From contig JBLINY010000100.1 in assembly GCA_047638695.1 (NCBI GenBank), positions 1 to 16,494 on the forward strand: 16,494 bases of DNA, given 5' to 3'. This document shows positions 1 through 5,103 of this stretch, piece by piece. This DNA comes from JAHECQ01 sp047638695. GTDB taxonomy: Bacteria > Actinomycetota > Acidimicrobiia > Acidimicrobiales > SZUA-35. The notes beneath the pieces are model-generated. The model ran no database searches. It was given only the letters and a program-made list of their open reading frames with translations, and was not told where the DNA came from. The position numbers and the translations under genes were made by a program. Positions within the stretch are counted from its first letter, which is position 1, and every line of letters starts with the position of its first letter.

Positions 1-123
1 TGGCCATCCAGGCTCCTCGTCGTTGGTGTCTTTGAGTCCACCAACACCTCCGAGACTACAAAATTCCCGAAACCACCAAATACATCACCAAATTCCGTGT
101 CAGCACACTAGGCGCCGCCTTCG
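1..123. other. Left-edge region without an assignable gene
   Basis: This is the stretch beyond the stop of the leftward alpha/beta hydrolase. Plus frame 1 is open from the window edge to a TAG at 109-111 (36 codons). Its second half uses many A/T third positions, unlike the neighbours, and I recognise no family, so I do not call it a gene. It could be the 3' end of a convergent gene. An inverted repeat sits at 22-45. No T-rich terminator is visible on either strand. Confidence 0.3.
22..45. repeat. Inverted repeat, possible hairpin
   Basis: GTTGGTG at 22-28 is the exact reverse complement of CACCAAC at 39-45, with a 10-base loop. It lies about 80 bp downstream of the hydrolase stop. No U-tract follows on either strand, so it is not a standard intrinsic terminator. 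It may be a weak 3' stabilising hairpin or chance. Confidence 0.3.
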
Positions 124-915
124 CTAGAGGAACGAAGTGATGGCGGCGGCCACGTCTGCTGTTTGTTCGACGTGCAGCATGTGGCCCGCCTCACCGACGG
201 TGACGAGCTGGGTGTCGGCGATGGCCGATGCCCAGTGAGCGCCATAGGGCTCGAGAGCGAACAGCTTGTCGTTCTCGCCCCACACCAGCAACGTTGGAAC
301 ACCGATGCGATGGATGCGCTTTGACAGCCGGCGGTTTGGGATCGGGAAGAGGATCTTGCCCGCCGTGCCAAGTCGACGAGCGTTACCGACCATGAAATTA
401 GCGAGTGCTTCGTTGTCGCTGAAGTCGACACCGCCGGTCATGATCTTCTCGCCGACAACCGGATCATGGAACAGCACTTCGGCTAGCTCGAACGGCAGCA
501 TGGCGAAGATGTCGGGTACCGGATGGGCGTCGTCCCATATTCCGGCCGGGCAAAGCAGCACCAGCTTGCTGAGGTCGGTTCGGGCGACGGCCGCCATCTC
601 GCTGGCGATCATGCCGCCCATCGAGTGGCCCATCAGAATTGGTGGAGCCTTGAGCTCGAGCGCGTCCACCAGATCCCACCCGTGGAGGGTGAAATCGAGC
701 ATGTCTTCGATCAGAGTCTCGGTCTCGTCGGGTCCGTAGCCAGGCCACAGTGGTGCGTGAACGGTGTGGGTCTTTGCCAGCTGGTTCAGCAGCGGATCCT
801 CGGCTGTGGTGCCGCCCGCTCCGTGGAAAAACACAAGGTCGGGACCTGAGCCACCGACGAGGACATCGCCTTCGATGCCCCGACGTGTGGTGATCCGTCG
901 ATTCTCCAATGACAT
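124..915 (-). CDS. Alpha/beta-fold hydrolase
   Basis: This 263-residue cytoplasmic alpha/beta hydrolase is of normal family length. Visible landmarks are the oxyanion-hole HG at residues 31-32, the nucleophile elbow GHSMG at 96-100 with Ser98, the acid in GEND at Asp216 and the catalytic His245 in GEAGHM. The triad is therefore complete. No signal peptide or membrane segment is seen. The ATG overlaps the stop of the upstream LLM oxidoreductase in an ATGA arrangement, so the two are probably translationally coupled and act in the same pathway. Known members hydrolyse esters, lactones, C-C bonds or epoxides. Because a flavin monooxygenase-like gene is coupled to it, ester or lactone hydrolysis is my preferred inference, but the substrate is unknown. 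Confidence 0.88.
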   Translation of the reverse strand: MSLENRRITTRRGIEGDVLVGGSGPDLVFFHGAGGTTAEDPLLNQLAKTHTVHAPLWPGYGPDETETLIEDMLDFTLHGWDLVDALELKAPPILMGHSMGGMIASEMAAVARTDLSKLVLLCPAGIWDDAHPVPDIFAMLPFELAEVLFHDPVVGEKIMTGGVDFSDNEALANFMVGNARRLGTAGKILFPIPNRRLSKRIHRIGVPTLLVWGENDKLFALEPYGAHWASAIADTQLVTVGEAGHMLHVEQTADVAAAITSFL

Positions 916-2270
916 CAGATGCTCATCCCGTCGTTCTCAACTGCATCTCGCAGACCTGGCGAGCCAGGTGGATGCTCACTGTTGTGAGCCTGAGATGCAG
1001 CGCTAGGGGAGCCGGGACCAGCCGACATTCGGCGGGCGGCATCGATCGTGAGTTCGGGGCGCACTCGGTCGGCCATCGGTGTCGGCCACCAGCGCGTATC
1101 TGTTTCGAGCTCGGGCCACAGGTTCTTCAGCTGGGGCATCACCTTCTCGGCGAAGAGCTGGGTGCTGAAGCGGGTCTTCCAATCAGGCATGTTGCCCATG
1201 TGGAACAGTCCGAACACGGTGCCGAGTCGGAGATTCTTGATCATGCTTTCCATCTGCTCACGCACGGTGTCGGGACCGCCGGCGATCACAAAGCCACCGT
1301 CAACCAGGTCCTTCCAGGTGAGGCGTTGGAACATCTCCTGGTTCTCTTTGCGTAGCTGGTTGAGCTTGCCGGCCTTGATGGTTTTCACCGTTCGGTAGCC
1401 GGGAGGATCGGCGAACCCGGGATGGACGTGCAGGCAGCGATTGAAGAAGTAGAGCATGTGCTCGGAGTAGAGCTCTTCGGCCTGGGCGTCAGAGTCGGCG
1501 ACACAGATGATCTGGGCGAATGATGCTCGGCCCGGCGACTCGTCCTTGTCTCTGGCCGCAACCTGCTCCCAATAGCCATCCATCAGGGTCTGGCCAGCCT
1601 TGTAGCCATTGAACGAGAGGTACGAGTAGGTGTAGTCGTTGTCGAGGCAGAAGTCCCAGGTCTCGATCGACCCGCCGCCAGGGATGTAGATGGGGGGCCG
1701 CGGTTTCTGGATCGGCTTGGGCCAGCAGTTCACATAGCGAAGCTGGTTGTATTTGCCATCGAACGCGAAGGGCTCGTCCTCGGACCAGGCCCGAATGATG
1801 AGCTCATGGGCTTCGTCGTACTTGTCGCGCGTGAGCGCGGGGATCTGGCCGTACCCGAAGTTGGTGTCCATCGGGGTGCCGACAGGGAAGCCGGCCACCA
1901 GACGACCACCGGAGATGACGTCGAGCATGGCGAATTCTTCGGCCACACGGATCGGCGGGTTGTAGAGCGCGATCGAATTGCCAATGACGCAGAGCGCCGC
2001 CTGACTCGTTCGCCGCGCCAAACCAGCTGCGATGATGTTTGGCGACGGCATGATGCCGTAGGCGTTCTGGTGGTGTTCGTTGACCCCGATGCCGTCGAAG
2101 CCCATCTCATCGGCGAACTCGAGCTGGTCCATGTACTCGTGGTAGAGCTCGTTCGCTCGCTCGGGATCGAACAACTTGGAGTCGATGTCGACCCAGACCG
2201 ACCGATGGTTCTCGCGGAAGTCATCGGGGAGATCCGGCCACGGCATGAGGTTGAACCAGACAAACTTCAC
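915..2270 (-). CDS. LLM class (luciferase-like) flavin-dependent oxidoreductase with an extended tail
   Basis: This 451-residue protein belongs to the bacterial luciferase-like (LLM) flavoprotein fold, a TIM barrel using reduced FMN or F420. Landmarks are EHHQNAYG near residues 65-72, ISGGRLVAGFPVG near 120-131, and the late GGPDTV and TVFGLFHMGNMPDW segments. The start is GTG, supported by AGGAGG four bases upstream (2275-2280). Typical members are about 340-400 residues. Here the last 45 or so residues are Gly/Pro/Ser/Ala-rich, and residues 424-444 are encoded by a palindromic element (941-1000). The upstream VOC gene is 92 bp away, and the downstream hydrolase overlaps by ATGA. Family reactions include insertion of oxygen into ketones, desulfonation and F420-linked oxidation. 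Which applies cannot be read from sequence. Confidence 0.9.
   Translation of the reverse strand: MKFVWFNLMPWPDLPDDFRENHRSVWVDIDSKLFDPERANELYHEYMDQLEFADEMGFDGIGVNEHHQNAYGIMPSPNIIAAGLARRTSQAALCVIGNSIALYNPPIRVAEEFAMLDVISGGRLVAGFPVGTPMDTNFGYGQIPALTRDKYDEAHELIIRAWSEDEPFAFDGKYNQLRYVNCWPKPIQKPRPPIYIPGGGSIETWDFCLDNDYTYSYLSFNGYKAGQTLMDGYWEQVAARDKDESPGRASFAQIICVADSDAQAEELYSEHMLYFFNRCLHVHPGFADPPGYRTVKTIKAGKLNQLRKENQEMFQRLTWKDLVDGGFVIAGGPDTVREQMESMIKNLRLGTVFGLFHMGNMPDWKTRFSTQLFAEKVMPQLKNLWPELETDTRWWPTPMADRVRPELTIDAARRMSAGPGSPSAASQAHNSEHPPGSPGLRDAVENDGMSI
941..1000. repeat. 60-bp palindromic element with two internal hairpins
   Basis: Outer arms CTGCATCTC (941-949) and GAGATGCAG (992-1000) pair perfectly over 9 bp. 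Inside are two further perfect hairpins: ACCTGG/CCAGGT (954-959/964-969, loop CGAG) and GCTCAC/GTGAGC (974-979/984-989, loop TGTT). Together they would fold as a three-way junction in either strand. The element lies in frame within the tail of the LLM gene and supplies about 20 codons. I see no clear target-site duplication and no second copy in this window. It resembles REP-like or Rickettsia palindromic-type elements in principle only. Confidence 0.65.
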
Positions 2271-2362
2271 AGGGCCTCCTTGGCGTTTGGGCAGAACCTA
2301 CCAGAGGCTTAAGGGCAGCTCGCCGCTGCTGATTGCCTACCGCTGTCGACGAGCGACTCGAG

Positions 2363-3178
2363 TCACACGATCTGGATGCGGGCACCGAAGACCGTGACGT
2401 CGCGGCCATTGGGTCCGCCAACATCCAAGCCACGTGCGGCCAGGGTGTTTGCCGCTGCGGCCGGGTCGTCCGCTCGCAGACAAACTGAGAACAGGCCCTC
2501 GCCCCGGTCAGCCAGCGTTTGTTCTACGGCTTGACCAAGCGGCTTGCTGGTGTCGATTGCCGACACCAGCTCGATGGTTCCGCCAGCCGTCGGGGTCACC
2601 GTGACGGTTTGCACGCCTCGATCACAGTCGTCGATCGCGGCGCCGACCGCGAGGCCGAGGCCGTGGCCGTAAGCCTTAGCTGCCTTGCTGGCATCGGTCG
2701 TAGCGATCACGCCGGACACAATCCCGGAGAGTCCGAGATTGCTTTGGTCAGCGATATCAAGCTCGCCTACAGAGCCGTCCGGGTAGACCCGTATCAGGAC
2801 GCCATGGGTCGAGCTCGGGTGGATGTCGCGCCCGCTGGCGCCCGGCATCAGCGGTAGGACGTTCATACCTCTCGCCGTTAGTTCCTCCGCTTCCTCGTCG
2901 GGTTTGGCCGCCTCGAGCATCAGGGCATAAAAACCCTCGCCTCGCCGGTCGAGGAATCGCTGGATCGCCTGTGACAACGGCAGGTCGGGATTGGCCGGCG
3001 ACATCAGCTCGATCATGCTGCCCCCCGGGGGCGCCACCATGCCCACATGGGCGCCGAGGTCTGGCACCGTCCTCGGCGAGAAATCGACCACCGGCATACC
3101 AAAGGTGTCTCGGAAGGTCGTGACGGCCTCGCTGAAGTCGTTCATGGCAATGGCGATGCGCGGCATGGCATTGATCAT
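2363..3178 (-). CDS. Two-module VOC (glyoxalase-fold) family protein
   Basis: A 271-residue cytoplasmic protein with two vicinal-oxygen-chelate modules, about residues 5-133 and 150-271. The halves share an internal duplication: IELMSP (56-61) with DRRGEGFYAL (77-86), against IELVSA (202-207) with ADRGEGLFSV (223-232). The HPSSTHGV segment (120-127) recalls methylmalonyl-CoA epimerase-type proteins. The opening histidine of metal-dependent epimerases is not evident, so I do not assign that activity. I chose the ATG at 3178 because GGGAG lies eight bases upstream and the VOC fold begins right after it. A GTG at 3268 would add 30 residues of non-family sequence. It is first in an operon with the LLM oxidoreductase and hydrolase and probably binds a ring-cleavage, lactone or CoA intermediate. 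Confidence 0.82.
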   Translation of the reverse strand: MINAMPRIAIAMNDFSEAVTTFRDTFGMPVVDFSPRTVPDLGAHVGMVAPPGGSMIELMSPANPDLPLSQAIQRFLDRRGEGFYALMLEAAKPDEEAEELTARGMNVLPLMPGASGRDIHPSSTHGVLIRVYPDGSVGELDIADQSNLGLSGIVSGVIATTDASKAAKAYGHGLGLAVGAAIDDCDRGVQTVTVTPTAGGTIELVSAIDTSKPLGQAVEQTLADRGEGLFSVCLRADDPAAAANTLAARGLDVGGPNGRDVTVFGARIQIV

Positions 3179-3290
3179 GGGGGTTGCTCCCTTTTCTAAC
3201 GCTCCTGTTGGGGCGCTGGTAGGCGTGTGGCCTAGGCAGCCATACGAGTCAGACCTTAGAACGAGCACGGTGACCGATGCCCCTTGTTCA

Positions 3291-3319
3291 TTTGTAAAAG
3301 ATCGTGAAAGTGTTCACAA
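3291..3319 (-). promoter_or_regulatory. Candidate promoter of the VOC-LLM-hydrolase operon
   Basis: On the minus strand, TTGTGA (3319-3314) and TACAAA (3296-3291) are separated by exactly 17 bases. Each matches four of six positions of the sigma-70 -35 and -10 consensus. The predicted start near 3284 leaves a leader of about 105 nt before the VOC ATG. A palindrome fills part of the spacer and the -35 element, as expected of a repressor site. Confidence 0.45.
3304..3317. promoter_or_regulatory. Palindromic operator candidate
   Basis: GTGAA (3304-3308) and TTCAC (3313-3317) are perfect inverted arms around AGTG. The site overlaps the spacer and -35 of the minus-strand promoter, where a bound dimeric repressor such as a TetR- or GntR-type protein would block polymerase. 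No regulator gene of that kind is in the window. Confidence 0.4.
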
Positions 3320-3519
3320 GAAGGTCTCTGGAGACAGTCAGTACGAAACAACCAGCACGAACTTAGAGACGGACCGGGCGAAGGCATTCCATCATCAAAT
3401 GGTGTTCATCCGGTTCCGGCCCCTCGCCGCGAGCGGTCAGGTCGGGGGAGCGAACCCGATCCCAGACGTGATGGGTCGAGCACAGCCGTAGCCGGCAAGA
3501 CACTGATCGACTAGCGAGG

Positions 3520-3549
3520 GGTAGCGGTCGCCCGTCGGAAGGTAGCGGT
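3520..3549. repeat. Two direct repeats spaced two helical turns apart
   Basis: GGTAGCGGT occurs at 3520-3528 and again at 3541-3549, a centre-to-centre distance of 21 bp. This places both copies on the same face of the helix. They lie just upstream of the TAnnnT motif before the phosphotransferase operon, a position suited to an activator. Confidence 0.35.
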
Positions 3550-3563
3550 TTCGGCATGTGAGA

Positions 3564-3579
3564 TAGGTTGTGGCCCATG
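3564..3579 (+). promoter_or_regulatory. Candidate -10 element for the phosphotransferase operon
   Basis: TAGGTT (3564-3569) fits the actinobacterial TAnnnT -10 pattern. An ATG begins seven bases later at 3577, so the transcript could start at or beside that ATG. No convincing -35 is seen. The motif is short and could be chance. Confidence 0.3.
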
Positions 3580-3616
3580 ACCGAGGATGAATTTCGGGCC
3601 GAGTCGCAGTTGCACC

Positions 3617-4609
3617 ATGGCAACTGACGACGCAGCGGCCCTTGCCTCGTTCATCGAATCGCAGCTTGGCGGCGACACCGATGTTGACATCGTCGACCTC
3701 GAACGGGTTGGCACCGGCCGGTCGAGAGAGAACTGGTACTTCACCGCGACATGGTCGGCAGACGGCATCAGCCATGCCGAAGAACTCATTGTGCGTCGCG
3801 ATCCTCTCGGGGGTCTCTTGGAGACCGACCGCCGAACCGAGTTTGAGATTCTGGAAGCGCTCGAAACAACTGCGGTGCCGGCTCCCCGCGTGCGTTGGCT
3901 TGACCCGGACGGCTCTGAGCTCGGTCGACCATCGCTGGTAATGGTTCGCGAACACGGTGACTGTGACTACTACGTGTTGGGGAGCGACCGCCCGGCGGAA
4001 GAGCGAACGGATCTGGCTCGGCGCCTCTGCGATTTATTGGTCACGGTGCACCAGGTCGACTGGCGAAGCGTCGGTCTTGGCAAAACTCTTGCCGACCCAG
4101 GAGCGGACGCGGCCGCCGCTGCGGTGAACGAGTGGGAAGCGATTCTGCAGCGCGATCAGCTCGAGCCGTACCCCGAACTTGAACTGGCGGCCCGGTGGTT
4201 GCGGCAAGAAGCGCCTAGGAGTTCTCAGACGGTGTTGGTTCACAGCGACTTCAAGGTCGGAAACGTTCTGACCGGCACCAACAATGAGATCGTGGCGCTT
4301 CTCGATTGGGAATTGGCCCATCTCGGCGATCTCCATGAAGACCTCGGCTGGATTACCCAACCGCTCCGCACACGCGAGCATTACGTGTTCGGTCATTGGG
4401 AGCGGGCCGAGCTGCTCGACCACTATCAACAGAGCTCGGGAGTCGAGATCGACCACGAGGCCGTCGTCTGGTGGAACGTCATGAGTTGCTACAAAACGGC
4501 GGTAATGCAGGCCAGCGGACTGCGTTCGTTCGTCGAAGGTCGGGCCGATGAGCTGTATCAGCCGTCGGCCGCTGTTCTGACCGCCCTGCTCGAGATGATC
4601 GATCGCTGA
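3617..4609 (+). CDS. APH-like phosphotransferase (ACAD10/11 and LvaA type)
   Basis: A 330-residue kinase-fold protein. The Brenner-type catalytic loop HSDFKVGN is at residues 209-216 (Asp211), and the metal-binding DWE is at 230-232, followed by HLGDLHEDLGW. The N-terminal lobe has VGTGRSRENW (31-40) in the glycine-loop position. Members next to CoA-metabolism genes act on small hydroxylated substrates. LvaA of Pseudomonas putida phosphorylates 4-hydroxyvaleryl-CoA together with the small protein LvaB. I chose ATG 3617 because MATDDAAALASF starts the fold; an in-frame ATG at 3587 would add ten unremarkable residues. Both lack a good ribosome-binding site. The stop overlaps the next ATG (TGATG), so the operon is coupled. 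Antibiotic resistance is unlikely given the context. Confidence 0.88.
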   Translation: MATDDAAALASFIESQLGGDTDVDIVDLERVGTGRSRENWYFTATWSADGISHAEELIVRRDPLGGLLETDRRTEFEILEALETTAVPAPRVRWLDPDGSELGRPSLVMVREHGDCDYYVLGSDRPAEERTDLARRLCDLLVTVHQVDWRSVGLGKTLADPGADAAAAAVNEWEAILQRDQLEPYPELELAARWLRQEAPRSSQTVLVHSDFKVGNVLTGTNNEIVALLDWELAHLGDLHEDLGWITQPLRTREHYVFGHWERAELLDHYQQSSGVEIDHEAVVWWNVMSCYKTAVMQASGLRSFVEGRADELYQPSAAVLTALLEMIDR

Positions 4610-5103
4610 TGTTCCCGACCCCCACGGACCAGCTCAAAGCTGCTCGTCGACAGATCGAACTGGCCCGTGAGTCCGACCCGGCCTCGGCCGAGGCGCTCGA
4701 GCTGCTGGATGGAGCAGCGAAACTGTTGCGACGCCTGGAACTTCAGTGGGATCGCCGCCTGCCCTTCCTCCTCGACGACAACGCCCGAGCCGGCTGTCTG
4801 CTCGACGAGCTTCGACCTTTCCTGCCCAACTTGGCAGTCGAGATCGAGGCTGAGGCTGCGCGGCCGAGCCCCCAGTCTGAGGAGCAGGCCCATCGCGTCA
4901 ATCTTGCGTGGCAGCGTCTTCTGACTCGGGCTGTCAACGAGCTGCCCACAACCGGTGTGGGTGATTCGGGTCGAGCTCGCATAGCAGCCCACACCATCGA
5001 GCGGATCGCAGCCAACCCCGCATTGCACCGTGATCCCAGCGGTCGTCCGCCCCTTTCGAATGAGTCATCGGGGAACAGCACACCGGCGAGGAAGACCGTA
5101 TGA
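4609..5103 (+). CDS. Small helical protein coupled to the phosphotransferase (LvaB-like position)
   Basis: A 164-residue soluble protein that I cannot place in a family with confidence. It appears largely alpha-helical and rich in Leu, Ala, Arg and Glu up to about residue 130. A polar Ser/Pro/Asn-rich tail follows. There is no signal peptide or membrane helix. Its ATG overlaps the phosphotransferase stop (TGATG), and its TGA overlaps the ATG of the CoA transferase (ATGA). In the Pseudomonas lva operon a small protein, LvaB, directly follows the LvaA phosphotransferase and is needed for its activity. The position here suggests the same accessory role, but I infer this from synteny and not from a motif. 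Confidence 0.75.
   Translation: MFPTPTDQLKAARRQIELARESDPASAEALELLDGAAKLLRRLELQWDRRLPFLLDDNARAGCLLDELRPFLPNLAVEIEAEAARPSPQSEEQAHRVNLAWQRLLTRAVNELPTTGVGDSGRARIAAHTIERIAANPALHRDPSGRPPLSNESSGNSTPARKTV

Larger units (their letters stand above)
3179..3616. other. Divergent intergenic control region (438 bp)
   Basis: No protein-coding gene is supported here. The region separates the leftward VOC-LLM-hydrolase operon from the rightward phosphotransferase operon. It holds a minus-strand promoter candidate with an embedded palindrome (3291-3319), a second short palindrome with arms GTCTC/GAGAC (3324-3335), two copies of GGTAGCGGT spaced 21 bp apart (3520-3549), a TAnnnT motif (3564-3569) and a 16-codon ORF that overlaps the phosphotransferase start (3577-3627). 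Confidence 0.6.

Noticed and set aside
941..1000. tRNA-like or integron attC reading of the palindromic element
   Set aside because: It has two internal arms instead of three, no T-loop or anticodon consensus, and lacks the paired RYYYAAC and GTTRRRY core sites and single long hairpin of attC.
3179..3268. GTG start at 3268 giving a 301-residue VOC protein
   Set aside because: The extra 30 residues show no VOC sequence, while ATG 3178 has a good ribosome-binding site and is followed directly by the fold.
3617..4609. Aminoglycoside resistance gene
   Set aside because: The kinase fold is shared with resistance enzymes, but overlap with CoA-metabolism genes points to metabolite phosphorylation.
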